The notes beneath the pieces are model-generated. The model saw only the letters and a list, made by a program, of their open reading frames with translations, was not told the DNA's origin and made no database searches. Below, piece after piece: positions 43,542-51,876 of a stretch of DNA of 64,000 nucleotides (its first letter is position 1; every line of letters begins with the position of its first letter). The position numbers and the translations under genes were made by a program. Source of the stretch: an uncultured Clostridia bacterium (GTDB lineage: Bacteria; Bacillota; Clostridia; Christensenellales; CAMQZB01); NCBI GenBank assembly GCA_947039455.1, contig CAMQZB010000007.1, positions 16,543 through 80,542 of the forward strand. The letters run 5' to 3'.

Positions 43542-43889
43542 ATGAACAGAGAAATTTTGATTGAAAATAATATTGATTATGAAGGCGGACTTGTTCGATT
43601 TATGAATAATATTACCTTATATGAAGGAGTGTTTAAGGAGTTTATAAAAAATTGTGACTATAAACTTGCAAAACTAGCATATGAGGAACGTGATTACAGA
43701 ACTATGTATTCAAAGTTAAAACATTTAGCGGAAGCAACATCAATTCTTGGAATTACGGTTTTATATAAAAAAATAGAAAAGGTATTAGAATCGGCAAAAT
43801 ATGAAAACTATGAGGAAATGAAATCATGTTTCAAATCTTTAGATATAGTTTATAATGAAACTATCGAAGTAATAAACAGTGCAATCTAG
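43542..43889 (+). CDS. Hpt-like protein without canonical phospho-His motif
   Basis: 115-aa all-helical protein resembling clostridial histidine phosphotransfer domains: NNIDYEGGLVRFMNN at the start, VFKEFIKN, then YSKLKHLAEATSILG near residue 66-80. In Hpt proteins that segment reads AHTLKG followed by a small-residue helix, and its His is phosphorylated. Here an ungapped alignment from the C-terminal Gly puts Lys at the His position and His at the next one, so phosphotransfer is doubtful. Monocistronic, with an AAGGAG site and a terminator after. Confidence 0.7.
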   Translation: MNREILIENNIDYEGGLVRFMNNITLYEGVFKEFIKNCDYKLAKLAYEERDYRTMYSKLKHLAEATSILGITVLYKKIEKVLESAKYENYEEMKSCFKSLDIVYNETIEVINSAI

Positions 43890-43923
43890 CAATAAATTCC
43901 TGTAAAATAAATGAAAATATAAA

Positions 43924-43964
43924 GAGTAATTGATGTGAAATATCCCATCAGTTACTTTTTTTTG
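43924..43964 (+). terminator. Rho-independent terminator
   Basis: An AGTAATTGATG/CATCAGTTACT stem followed by T8, after the Hpt-like gene. Confidence 0.85.
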
Positions 43965-44041
43965 TGGTTTTTGTTTGGCAAAATTACTTTTCTGTGATAA
44001 AATTAGAGTATAAATAAATTTTTTTTACGAGGTAGAGTATT

Positions 44042-44716
44042 ATGCGTATTGCAGTGATTTGTGCATTGAGTTCAGAGTTGAAAATGATAGTTGATAGAAT
44101 GGATAATTGTGAAGTGGAGAAGTTTCACCACAACGAAATATTCAAAGGAAAAATTGGCGAGAACCAAGTTTTTGCAACGGTTTGTAGCATAGGAAAAGTG
44201 AATTCAGCTATTAAAACTCAATTAATAATATCAAAATACAACGCCGAATTTGTAATCAACACAGGTATTGCAGGAAGCCTAGATAATACCGCAAAACATC
44301 TTGGAGTAGTGGTTTCTGATAAATTATTTTACCACGATTTTGATTTAGATTTATTCGAAAGATTTTTCCCTAACCAAAGATTTTTCCAAGGTGATGTGAG
44401 AATGAGAGAGTTGTTTTTACAATCAAATGTGGACAGTAAAGATGACATAGTTGTTGGAAATATCGCAACTGGTGATGTATTTGTTCAAGACAGCAAAACA
44501 AAAGATTTCATTAAATCTCTAATAAACCCTATTTGCGTAGAAATGGAAGGGGCAGCAATCGCCCACACTGCTTACGTAAATGACATTCCGTGTTTAGTAC
44601 TTCGTTGTATCTCTGACATGGCGGACGAAAACGCAAATCAAACTTATGACGATTTCGAAGTTATAGCAAGCGAAAAAGTAGCTAATATGGTAATTAAATT
44701 TATCGAAAAAATATAA
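44042..44716 (+). CDS. mtnN: 5'-methylthioadenosine/S-adenosylhomocysteine nucleosidase
   Basis: 224 aa (Pfs/MtnN). Cleaves adenine from MTA and SAH, recycling products of SAM-dependent reactions. N-terminal MRIAVICALSSELKMI, the nucleoside-binding VNTGIAGSLD near residue 80, ATGDVFVQD near 140, the substrate/catalytic CVEMEGAAIAHTAY near 170, and the catalytic Asp region LRCISDMADENA near 195. A GAGG site precedes the ATG. Its neighbour metNIQ also concerns methionine but lies on the other strand. Confidence 0.95.
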   Translation: MRIAVICALSSELKMIVDRMDNCEVEKFHHNEIFKGKIGENQVFATVCSIGKVNSAIKTQLIISKYNAEFVINTGIAGSLDNTAKHLGVVVSDKLFYHDFDLDLFERFFPNQRFFQGDVRMRELFLQSNVDSKDDIVVGNIATGDVFVQDSKTKDFIKSLINPICVEMEGAAIAHTAYVNDIPCLVLRCISDMADENANQTYDDFEVIASEKVANMVIKFIEKI

Positions 44717-44828
44717 GATATAACATAATATATATAGCAAAGTTTTTTTTTCTATATATTTTGTATATATAATGTAAATAGAAAAATATAAATATAATCA
44801 TTGAAAAGAAGTTAAACGAGGATACAAA

Positions 44829-45710
44829 ATGGATGAAGAAGTTAAAATCAAATTAGAAAAAAGCGAAAAATTCGGCAAAGGAATGACTGTTTTAACTGTT
44901 ATTCTAGCTGTCTATGTTCTGCTTTTCACAGTTTGTCTAGGCTGGTGGTATTTTTCTTCTAAAGCATATGAAAACAGTATAGCAAGAGATTTTCAAACTT
45001 CCGACGATGTGTTATTTTATATTGACGAATCATTTAACGACAGAACAAGTGTAAATAAATTCACCGATAATATTGTAGTTTTTAATATTTTTGCAGTGCC
45101 AGAAAGTCACAAAGACGCAACTATTGAGGGACTTTTGTATTTAGAGGAAAAACTGCAAATTTTTGATATACAAATTATGGAGGAAGATGGAGCCGAAGGG
45201 ATATCTATAGGCCCAATGACTGAAGAATTTTTTGAAGAAACTAAAGGTGAGCTAAATGAAGAGACTCAAATGGTGGGAGTGTGTCGTTTTGGAAAAAAAG
45301 ACTATGACCATATTGAGCATAAATATCACATGGCAAACACTGAAATAATGCTTAATTTTGAAGTGTTTGACAAATATATGAAAACCTCCTCTAAGCCATT
45401 TGAGCAATATAAAAGCACCTTAGTTCACGAAGCACTTCACGGAATATTTTTTGCAAAAGACATTGATTCACATCACCCATATTACGAAACTGCTGAGTCA
45501 ATCATGAGTTATCACAGCAAGAATAGAACTATGGAAATCAGTGATTTTGATATGAAATACATTATTGAACCTCAAATAATCAACACACTTTTAAGAAATT
45601 TGGAGTTAGTGGAATATTTGAACTATGATTACGATAAAATAGTTGAATATGCGGAAAATATGGAACAAGAGTATTTGAAAACACATCAAGGAGTTGACGA
45701 ACATGCGTGA
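44829..45710 (+). CDS. Membrane-anchored metzincin-like zinc protease
   Basis: 293 aa. One membrane helix near residues 18-42, then an extracytoplasmic domain. The zinc-binding helix LVHEALHGIFF (HExxH, near residue 198-208) and, about 25 residues later, ETAESIMSYHS, which looks like the Met-turn of metzincins, identify a metalloprotease of that clan. The third zinc ligand is less clear; candidates are the His pair in IDSHHPYY. I cannot assign a MEROPS family. Overlaps nadE by 8 bp, so they are co-transcribed. Confidence 0.72.
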   Translation: MDEEVKIKLEKSEKFGKGMTVLTVILAVYVLLFTVCLGWWYFSSKAYENSIARDFQTSDDVLFYIDESFNDRTSVNKFTDNIVVFNIFAVPESHKDATIEGLLYLEEKLQIFDIQIMEEDGAEGISIGPMTEEFFEETKGELNEETQMVGVCRFGKKDYDHIEHKYHMANTEIMLNFEVFDKYMKTSSKPFEQYKSTLVHEALHGIFFAKDIDSHHPYYETAESIMSYHSKNRTMEISDFDMKYIIEPQIINTLLRNLELVEYLNYDYDKIVEYAENMEQEYLKTHQGVDEHA

Positions 45711-46437
45711 TTATAAAATTGAGTTAAAAAATCGAGTAGAATTTGTTGAAAAATTAATTAAAGATGCCAACGCAAAAGGCGTAGTTTTCGGAAATTCAGG
45801 TGGAAAAGATTCCGCACTTGTAGGTATTATTTGCAAACTTGCATGTGAGAAAACCCTTGGTGTTCTAATGCCTTGCGGAACAAGTAGAAATTTCGAAACC
45901 GACATTGATGACGGAATTGCACTTGCGGCACAATACCATATTGAAACAAGAAAAGTAGACCTAACTGCTATGAAAAACACATTGGTGGAAACCTTGTCAA
46001 CAACTACAAAACTAAATGATGTAGCAACAACAAACATCGCACCGAGACTTAGAATGACTACACTTTATGCAATAGGTGCAAGCGAAAACTTGCTAGTTGC
46101 AGGCACTGGAAACCGTAGCGAAAGATATGTTGGTTACTTCACAAAATGGGGTGACGGAGCAACGGATTTTAATCCTATTTCAGATCTTACAGCAACGGAA
46201 ATTTTCGAGTTTTTGGAGTTTTTAGAAGCGCCAAATTCAATAATAAAAAAAGCGCCATCAGCAGGGTTGAAAGAAGGTCAAACGGACGAAAAAGAAATGG
46301 GTGTTACCTATAATCAACTTGACGAATTTATCACAACTTCAAAATGTGATGATAAATTAGCGGTGGAAAAAATAACAAAACTGCACAAAAACAGTGAACA
46401 CAAAAGAACAGGAGTTGCATTTTTCAAAGAAGTGTAA
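45703..46437 (+). CDS. nadE: Ammonia-dependent NAD+ synthetase
   Basis: About 244 aa. Amidates deamido-NAD to NAD+ using ATP and ammonia. ATG 45703 follows AAGGAG by 9 nt. P-loop pyrophosphatase motif GNSGGKDSALV near residue 29; the GTGNRSERYVGYFTKWGDGATDFNPI region near 130-155 (in parts) and KKAPSAGLKEGQTDEKEMG near 185 are NadE landmarks. No glutaminase domain, so free ammonia is the nitrogen source. Confidence 0.95.
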   Translation: MRDYKIELKNRVEFVEKLIKDANAKGVVFGNSGGKDSALVGIICKLACEKTLGVLMPCGTSRNFETDIDDGIALAAQYHIETRKVDLTAMKNTLVETLSTTTKLNDVATTNIAPRLRMTTLYAIGASENLLVAGTGNRSERYVGYFTKWGDGATDFNPISDLTATEIFEFLEFLEAPNSIIKKAPSAGLKEGQTDEKEMGVTYNQLDEFITTSKCDDKLAVEKITKLHKNSEHKRTGVAFFKEV

Positions 46438-46525
46438 TTTTTTGCATAATTCTTAGTGTCAATTGTGGTATGATACATTTAATAAATAACTTGATTGAAA
46501 AATCAAAATAAGGGGACAATTATTT

Positions 46526-46951
46526 ATGGACAACAAATCATTAATAAAATCTGCTTTGGAAGCACGCAAAATGGCGTATGCACCTTACTCAAATTTCTTT
46601 GTTGGAGCAGCACTTGAAGCTACCGACGGAAGAATTTTCACTGGTTGTAACATTGAAAATATATCATTTGGACCAACAAACTGTGGAGAGAGAACAGCAT
46701 TCTTTAAAGCAATATCAGAAGGTTGCTATGATTTTTCAAAAATAGCAGTTGTTGGCGGAATAAATTCAGGTGCAGAAAAACTTGAAACATTCGCATTCCC
46801 TTGTGGAGTTTGTCGTCAAGTAATGCTAGAATTTTGTGATCCACTGACATTTAAAGTTATAGTAGCAAAAAGCGAAGATGACTATGAAGAGTACACATTA
46901 GCCGAAATTATGCCACATTCATTCAGTCCAAGAAATCAAAAACTAGGCTAA
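46526..46951 (+). CDS. cdd: Cytidine deaminase
   Basis: 141-aa homotetrameric-type cytidine deaminase (pyrimidine salvage). Zinc site: CGERTAFFKA (Cys with catalytic Glu, near residue 53-56) and PCGVCRQVM (Cys-x-x-Cys, near 90). YAPYSNFFVGAALEA at the start binds the nucleoside. AAGGGG site before the ATG. The TrxB-like gene follows after 36 bp. Confidence 0.95.
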   Translation: MDNKSLIKSALEARKMAYAPYSNFFVGAALEATDGRIFTGCNIENISFGPTNCGERTAFFKAISEGCYDFSKIAVVGGINSGAEKLETFAFPCGVCRQVMLEFCDPLTFKVIVAKSEDDYEEYTLAEIMPHSFSPRNQKLG

Positions 46952-46987
46952 TAGATTTAGATATAAGAACAAAGAAAAGGAGAAATT

Positions 46988-47893
46988 ATGTTTTATGACG
47001 TTGTAATAATAGGCGGTGGATCAGCAGGTTTAACCGCTGGACTATACGCAAAAAGAGGCGGTATGAAAACCTTAATAATAGAAAGTTTAGTAGCAGGTGG
47101 TCAAATTAACCTAACAGGCGAAGTAGAAAATTTCCCAGGATTTTTATCTATAAGCGGTTATGAATTAACTAGCAAAATGCTTGACCAATGCACTGCGATT
47201 GGGGTAGACTTTATATACGACGAAGTGACTGAAATGTCATTGATTGGTGAAGAAAAAGTAGTGAAAACTAAGAATGAAACCTACCAAACGAAAGCTGTAA
47301 TCCTAGGAATGGGAGCAAGACCTCGTTCAATGGGAATTGCCAACGAAGAGAAATATATTGGTGGCGGATTGTCTTATTGCGCACACTGTGACGGCAATTT
47401 TTTCAAAGGAAAAGATGTAGTAGTTGTAGGCGGTGGAAACACAGCTTTAACAGACGCGCTTTACTTATCAAACATTTGCAAAACGGTGTATTTAGTACAT
47501 CGTCGTGACGAATTTCGTGGAAACAAAATTTTGTCTGATAAGCTAAAAGAGAAGAGCAATATTATACTAAAACTAAACGCTGTTCCAAAAGCTATTATAG
47601 GTAAAAATAAAATTGAAGGCTTTACAATTACAAATAAGATTACTAACCAAGATGAAGATTTAACTATAGAAGGCTTGTTCGTAGCCGTTGGTACGATTCC
47701 AAACAATAATTTGATAAAAGAGAGCGTAATGCTAAGCGAAAGCGGTTTTATCATTACTAATGAGAATATGGAAACCAACGTGAATTTAGTGTATGGAGCA
47801 GGGGATATCAGAGCGAAACCCCTACGCCAAGTAGTGACTGCTTGCAGTGACGGTGCAACTGCCGCTGCTGATATAATAGGAAAAGTGATATAG
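46988..47893 (+). CDS. Thioredoxin reductase-like flavoprotein
   Basis: 301 aa. FAD-binding GGGSAGLTAGLYA at residues 9-21, redox-active disulfide CAHC at 131-134 in SYCAHCDGNFF, NAD(P)H-binding VVVGGGNTALTDALYL, and the C-terminal VYGAGDIRAKPLRQVVTA. These are the hallmarks of low-molecular-weight thioredoxin reductases. Some clostridial homologues instead take electrons from ferredoxin or NADH; the donor cannot be read here. No thioredoxin gene is adjacent. Confidence 0.9.
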   Translation: MFYDVVIIGGGSAGLTAGLYAKRGGMKTLIIESLVAGGQINLTGEVENFPGFLSISGYELTSKMLDQCTAIGVDFIYDEVTEMSLIGEEKVVKTKNETYQTKAVILGMGARPRSMGIANEEKYIGGGLSYCAHCDGNFFKGKDVVVVGGGNTALTDALYLSNICKTVYLVHRRDEFRGNKILSDKLKEKSNIILKLNAVPKAIIGKNKIEGFTITNKITNQDEDLTIEGLFVAVGTIPNNNLIKESVMLSESGFIITNENMETNVNLVYGAGDIRAKPLRQVVTACSDGATAAADIIGKVI

Positions 47894-47905
47894 GAGATTA
47901 AAATT

Positions 47906-48655
47906 ATGGAAACTTACGAAAGAGATTTAATGCGTTTTGATACGTTATGTGAGGAACTGAAGAAAAGTAAGTTCATTGTAGCGGAATTAAAAATGATGAA
48001 ATTGCTAAAATGTATAGCAGATTCCCCAATACTAATGACCCATTTGTCAGAATGTATGGACGGCTTTAACTATGAATACGAATTTTCAAAAGCAAAAGTG
48101 CCTAATGATGATGAGGAAAATACTGGAAGTAAATTTTGCTTTAATTTACCGATAGAACCATCTAAAAAAGTTGCTTTAATTTTCAGAATTATGTATGATA
48201 TAGATGTAAAGGTTTTAGATTTACAAAAATTTATTTTTGAATTTTTCGTTGTTGACGATGAGCCATATTTAAGTTTTGACAATTTCATAAACAAAATAAT
48301 CACACCTTTCCAAGAAGATTTTGAATATATCGTAACAGGCATAAAACGTTACGAAGAAATTCCAGTGGTGGAAAGAAAAGGGAAGTTGAATTTGAAAGAA
48401 AAGTATCTAATTGATATTGTTGAAATTTTGAAAAAAACTACTAAAATAGTGGACGCCGAGGAACTTAAACCAGGTCAAAAAGAAGAAATGACTATCATGA
48501 CAAACGGTTTTGCCAACGCCCTAATCTCAATTGACCCACAACATATTCTTGTGTCTTGGGTTGGATTTAAAAACACATTGCGTGACTGCAAAAAAGCAAT
48601 CCCAATGCTAAAGAAGATTGAAGATAGACTAAAAAATTCAGGTCTTTTCGATTAA
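47906..48655 (+). CDS. Uncharacterised 249-aa protein
   Basis: I recognise no family. Cytoplasmic by composition: no signal peptide or membrane helix. Predicted mostly helical with charged stretches; a Phe-rich region (residues about 110-145, QKFIFEFFVVDDEPYLSF) probably forms the core. It starts 12 bp after the TrxB-like gene with a good TAGGAG site and is therefore co-expressed with it. Confidence 0.7.
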   Translation: METYERDLMRFDTLCEELKKSKFIVAELKMMKLLKCIADSPILMTHLSECMDGFNYEYEFSKAKVPNDDEENTGSKFCFNLPIEPSKKVALIFRIMYDIDVKVLDLQKFIFEFFVVDDEPYLSFDNFINKIITPFQEDFEYIVTGIKRYEEIPVVERKGKLNLKEKYLIDIVEILKKTTKIVDAEELKPGQKEEMTIMTNGFANALISIDPQHILVSWVGFKNTLRDCKKAIPMLKKIEDRLKNSGLFD

Positions 48656-48721
48656 TAACTAAACAAAAAAAGTGATTTAGTACTGTAATAATCAGCAAAA
48701 ATCACATAAATACCAACAAGA

Positions 48722-48920
48722 AGTAGATCCCTGCGGTTCTCGATATAACAGTTTTTTCGTAATCCACAAAATTTTATTAGGGATAGTTAAACCGTCAAAA
48801 ATGAAGTATGTCCTTGGGTCGTTTTGCCCGTAAATAAGGAGCACAGATTTGAGATAGTACTGACCCACCTTGCATAATGCAGGGTTGCAATGACTGTTAA
48901 ACGGAGCAGCGGGGATTTTT
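48722..48920 (+). ncRNA. ssrS: 6S-like RNA (ssrS)
   Basis: About 200 nt without a gene, able to close with an end-to-end stem (ATCCCTGC at 48726-48733 with GCGGGGAT at 48909-48916), followed by an oligo-T stretch. Inside the closing stem lie the CGGTTCTCG and CGGAGCAGCGGGG elements and an apical hairpin (TTGGGT..GCCCGTAA), matching the general plan of Firmicute 6S RNA, which mimics an open promoter and sequesters sigma-A RNA polymerase. Assignment is by motif and layout, without a covariance search. Confidence 0.6.
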
Positions 48921-49149
48921 CTACCCTTTTTTTGATTTATATACTAAAACACAATAAAAATATAGAAAATTTATTACAATACCACTGAAATATAATATCA
49001 TAGGTATTCATAATTTTCTGTAAGTTCGTGAAATATGGTAAATAACAAACCATACTGAACTGTAAAGTTACTAAAAATATTATAATGCAATCAACTATAC
49101 ATCAATGAAACACCAATGAAAAATAGTTACAAAACCAATGAAAATTACT

Positions 49150-49178
49150 TGCAATAGTGCGGAAATTGTGTTATAGTA
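49150..49178 (+). promoter_or_regulatory. tRNA-Glu promoter
   Basis: TTGCAA at 49150-49155, 17-bp spacer, TATAGT at 49173-49178. The AT-rich stretch 48940-49145 before it holds no gene that I can see; a short motif, ACCAATGAAAA or a close variant, recurs three times around 49104-49143. Confidence 0.6.
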
Positions 49179-49226
49179 TAAAAGCTGTGTGAGAAACAGT
49201 TGCTGTGTCAAAACAGTATTGGGCAT

Positions 49227-49301
49227 GCCCAGTTAGTCTAGCGGTTAGGACGCTGGCCTCTCACGCCGGTATCAGGGGTTCGATTCCCCTACTGGGTGCC
49301 A
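49227..49301 (+). tRNA. tRNA-Glu (anticodon CTC), CCA encoded
   Basis: Cloverleaf: acceptor stem GCCCAGT/ACTGGGT, D arm TAGTCTAGCGGTTAGGA, anticodon stem CTGGC/GCCGG with loop CTCTCAC (anticodon CTC, reads GAG), T arm AGGGGTTCGATTCCCCT, discriminator G, then CCA. Glu is the isotype typical of this overall sequence. tRNA genes are frequent integration targets, and an integrase lies 0.9 kb downstream. Confidence 0.93.
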
Positions 49302-49302
49302 C

Positions 49303-49335
49303 AAAACCATCGTATTTACGATGGTTTTTTTCTAT
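49303..49335 (+). terminator. Terminator after tRNA-Glu
   Basis: An AACCATCGT/ACGATGGTT stem followed by T7. Directly behind it lies a short direct repeat, CCGGTCAACT, twice within 25 bp (about 49336-49360). Confidence 0.8.
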
Positions 49336-49406
49336 CCGGTCAACTTTCCGGTCAACTATTTGAAAAAGCGTGAATAAATATAATTTTATAAATTAATTGA
49401 AATAGG

Positions 49407-49435
49407 TTGATTTTATCCTATATTTTGTATATAAT
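49407..49435 (+). promoter_or_regulatory. Promoter of toxin-antitoxin operon
   Basis: TTGATT at 49407-49412, 17-bp spacer, TATAAT at 49430-49435, about 30 bp before the antitoxin ATG. Confidence 0.6.
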
Positions 49436-49465
49436 AGTAATAAGATAAATGTGAGGTAAATTAAT

Positions 49466-49708
49466 ATGACAATAAATACGAATCAAATATTATCAATGAC
49501 TGAGGTCAACCAGAACTTCTCTAAAGCTGTAAAAGTTGCTGATAAGAATGGTAGTGCAGTTATTTTTAAAAACAACAAACCAAGGTATATGATAGTTGAT
49601 CTAAACCAAGAAGGTTTTATTGAATTAACTGATGATGAAAAAATCGAAATTGTAGCAAAACGTGTTTTAAATAAATATAAACCTGCATTTGTGGAGCTTG
49701 CTAAATGA
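49466..49708 (+). CDS. Phd/YefM-type antitoxin
   Basis: 80 aa. N-terminal DNA-binding Phd/YefM fold (ILSMTEVNQNFSKAVKVADKNGSAVIFKNNKPRYMIVDL, residues 8-47 in parts) and a helical C-terminal tail that binds and neutralises the toxin. Overlaps the doc-like gene by 4 bp (ATGA), the usual coupling in these modules. Expected to autorepress the operon. Confidence 0.88.
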   Translation: MTINTNQILSMTEVNQNFSKAVKVADKNGSAVIFKNNKPRYMIVDLNQEGFIELTDDEKIEIVAKRVLNKYKPAFVELAK

Positions 49709-50085
49709 TTAAGTTTGATAATGAAAAGGTTCTTTTGTTACATCAAATATTAATACAAGAAACAGGTGGTGCTGATGGCGTACGTGATTTTGGGCTACTT
49801 GATTCCGCACTAAATGAAGCATATTCTACTTATGACGGACAAGAATTGTATTTAACCAAACAAGAAAAAGGTGCAAGTATTGGTTATTCTCTTGTGTCTA
49901 ACCATGCGTTTGTAGACGGTAATAAACGTGTCGGAATGTATGTAATGCTAACATTTTTAGAGGTTAATGGAATTAAACTTGAAGCTGCAAATGAAGAAGT
50001 CGCAGAAGTGGGAATTTCACTTGCTAACGGAAGTATGAATTATGATGATTTATTACAATGGATAATCAAACACGAAACTTATTAA
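49705..50085 (+). CDS. doc: Doc-type (Fic fold) toxin
   Basis: 126 aa. Fic/Doc motif HAFVDGNKRV near residue 63-72, the short Doc version of HxFx(D/E)(A/G)N(G/K)R. Phage P1 Doc inactivates EF-Tu by phosphorylation; the same is expected here. GGADGVRDFGLLDSALNEAY at the N terminus is also typical. Toxin-antitoxin pair beside a tRNA and an integrase, in accord with an integrated element. Confidence 0.9.
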   Translation: MIKFDNEKVLLLHQILIQETGGADGVRDFGLLDSALNEAYSTYDGQELYLTKQEKGASIGYSLVSNHAFVDGNKRVGMYVMLTFLEVNGIKLEAANEEVAEVGISLANGSMNYDDLLQWIIKHETY

Positions 50086-50123
50086 TGAAATAATCTCATA
50101 AATCATATTATAAACAAAAAAAC

Positions 50124-50150
50124 AATGGGACAGCGAAAGCTGTCCCATTA
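50124..50150 (-). terminator. Terminator of integrase transcript
   Basis: An AATGGGACAGC-GAAA-GCTGTCCCATT hairpin with a T-rich run on the minus strand; it also insulates the convergent doc gene. Confidence 0.8.
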
Positions 50151-50180
50151 ATCATGTCGTCTATTAAATTCTAATTCTCG

Positions 50181-51191
50181 CTAGCCACCAAAGTTCTTAT
50201 TAAAGAAATCATTGGTAATTGAATTGATACTACTTTGATTTTCGTCCATTGAGTGTTGGTAGATGTTTTGTAGAGTCTTAACGTCGGACCAACCGCCACG
50301 CTCGGCTACGTATCTATCAGGCACGCCTAAAGAGTGAAGAACTGAAGCGTAGTAGTGACGGAGTGCGTGAAAAGTACAATCAATACCACATTTCTTTTTT
50401 AATTGACTAAATCTATCGGATAATCCATTAAGGGTATAGTTAACAATTTTACCTTGCTTACGTTTAAGTTTGTCAATAACAAAAGGCGGAAGTGGAATAT
50501 CTCTATATTGGTAATTCTTTGTAGATTTTTCAACTGGCAAATTAAACTTGTTATGAACAACCGCCTTGTCAATACGAATATAAGTATCAAAAACATCATC
50601 GCTCGTTAGTGCTATAATTTCACTTCTTCTCAAACTACCAAGGGAAGCAAGAATGATTGCAAGCTCAAGATCAGTGCCTTTGCATTGGTCAAGCATGGCA
50701 TTAACTTGTTGACTGTTTGGTAGCACTTTTGCTTTTCTTTGTGACTTAGGCAATACTACATCAAGCTGAATTTCTTTAGCATAAGTTTTAAAGATTGAAC
50801 TTAAAAAACCATATGAAGTTTGAACCGTTTTTGGCGATAAATTCTTGCACATATTATTAACTTCGTTTTGAATCATAAAGCTATTTATCTTGCTAAGTTT
50901 TATAGCCATTAAATCTTGAAAATAGTTTTTCTTAATTTTTTCATAACCGTTAATAGTGGAGGGAGAAAGAATATTCTCACGTGAACTAATATACATTTCC
51001 ATGCCTTGCAAAAGCGTAATTTCACTTACAATATCTTTTTTATAACGCAAGTTAAATTCATATTCTGAAGCGTCTTTCATAAGCTGTTTTTTGTCACTAC
51101 TAGTCATGGTCTTGAACTTTTTTACGCCATTAATCTCTCCTAAATAAATTCTTGCTCGATACTTTCCATTTTCTCTTTTTTGTATATTCAT
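50181..51191 (-). CDS. int: Tyrosine-type integrase
   Basis: 336 aa phage-type site-specific recombinase. An N-terminal arm-binding domain (about 1-55), a SAM-like core-binding domain (about 58-145) and a catalytic domain (about 155-320) with the active-site residues Arg188 (GSLRRSEI), His275 and Arg278 (HALRHY), Trp301 (GGWSD) in place of the second His, and nucleophile Tyr311 (NIYQHS). All key residues are present, so the enzyme may be active. Overlaps the repressor gene by one base. Confidence 0.93.
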   Translation of the reverse strand: MNIQKRENGKYRARIYLGEINGVKKFKTMTSSDKKQLMKDASEYEFNLRYKKDIVSEITLLQGMEMYISSRENILSPSTINGYEKIKKNYFQDLMAIKLSKINSFMIQNEVNNMCKNLSPKTVQTSYGFLSSIFKTYAKEIQLDVVLPKSQRKAKVLPNSQQVNAMLDQCKGTDLELAIILASLGSLRRSEIIALTSDDVFDTYIRIDKAVVHNKFNLPVEKSTKNYQYRDIPLPPFVIDKLKRKQGKIVNYTLNGLSDRFSQLKKKCGIDCTFHALRHYYASVLHSLGVPDRYVAERGGWSDVKTLQNIYQHSMDENQSSINSITNDFFNKNFGG

Positions 51192-51691
51192 TAATTCTCC
51201 TTATATAATTCTGCAAGGATGGGTAAAGGCTGATTGTGAAATAAATGATCGTTGCAACATTTCAATGCAAGTGAAAGTCTACCGGTTTGAACCGAACCAA
51301 GCATTGTAATTTGGAGAAATAGGTTCAAAGGATAGTCTTCGCAAGTGTCATATTCGAACTTAGTCATTAGATTATGTATATCATTTTCCGTAATCAATTC
51401 CGTTTCTTCTCCAAGCTCAAATTGCGAATTGTGCATAGTAACTAATTGCGCAACGAAAAGTCTTTTATGTAATTTATAGTGTAATTCAGGTAAAAAAGGT
51501 GTATCAGTAGTGCCAAGAATATAGTCAATAGACACCTGAAAATAATCAGCAAAAGCCTTCAGTAATTTTATTGGGGGCTCACGTTTTTCCGTTTCGTAGT
51601 AGGATATTGCAGTTTCAGTAACCCCAAAAAATTCAGCCAAATCCTTCATAGTTCTTCCTCTTGCCTTTCTTAATAATCTTATTCTATTCAT
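51191..51691 (-). CDS. CI-like XRE repressor
   Basis: 166 aa. N-terminal helix-turn-helix (residues about 1-60: RLLRKARGRTMKDLAEFFGVTETAISYYE in parts, then LKAFADYFQVSIDYILGTTD). The C-terminal half is helical and not of the LexA/S24 peptidase type, so SOS cleavage is not expected. Divergent from the small HTH gene at 51877; binds, most likely, the 17-bp repeats between them. Confidence 0.87.
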   Translation of the reverse strand: MNRIRLLRKARGRTMKDLAEFFGVTETAISYYETEKREPPIKLLKAFADYFQVSIDYILGTTDTPFLPELHYKLHKRLFVAQLVTMHNSQFELGEETELITENDIHNLMTKFEYDTCEDYPLNLFLQITMLGSVQTGRLSLALKCCNDHLFHNQPLPILAELYKEN

Positions 51692-51721
51692 CTTAGTTCC
51701 TCCGATTTTTAATTATATTAT

Positions 51722-51738
51722 ACTTACCATTTTGTTAA
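51722..51738 (+). promoter_or_regulatory. Operator site 1
   Basis: ACTTACCATTTTGTTAA. First of three related 17-bp sequences in the divergent intergenic region; it lies near the start of the repressor gene. Confidence 0.65.
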
Positions 51739-51771
51739 ATAGCAAGCAAATTATGGTTACAATATGTAAAA

Positions 51772-51788
51772 ACTTACCAAATTGTTAA
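51772..51788 (+). promoter_or_regulatory. Operator site 2
   Basis: ACTTACCAAATTGTTAA, same orientation as site 1 and exactly 50 bp away from it. Confidence 0.65.
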
Positions 51789-51804
51789 TTTATTTTGTTT
51801 ATGA

Positions 51805-51834
51805 TTGACAAAAAACACCTAAGTAATATATGAT
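51805..51834 (+). promoter_or_regulatory. Promoter of Cro-like gene
   Basis: TTGACA at 51805-51810, 18-bp spacer, TATGAT at 51829-51834. Operator 3 covers the expected start site. Confidence 0.65.
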
Positions 51835-51838
51835 ATTA

Positions 51839-51855
51839 TTAACAAAACAGTAAGT
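51839..51855 (-). promoter_or_regulatory. Operator site 3
   Basis: Inverted copy of the 17-bp element (reads ACTTACTGTTTTGTTAA on the minus strand), just downstream of the -10 of the Cro-like promoter. Confidence 0.65.
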
Positions 51856-51876
51856 TTTGAAAAAAGGAGGGTGCAG

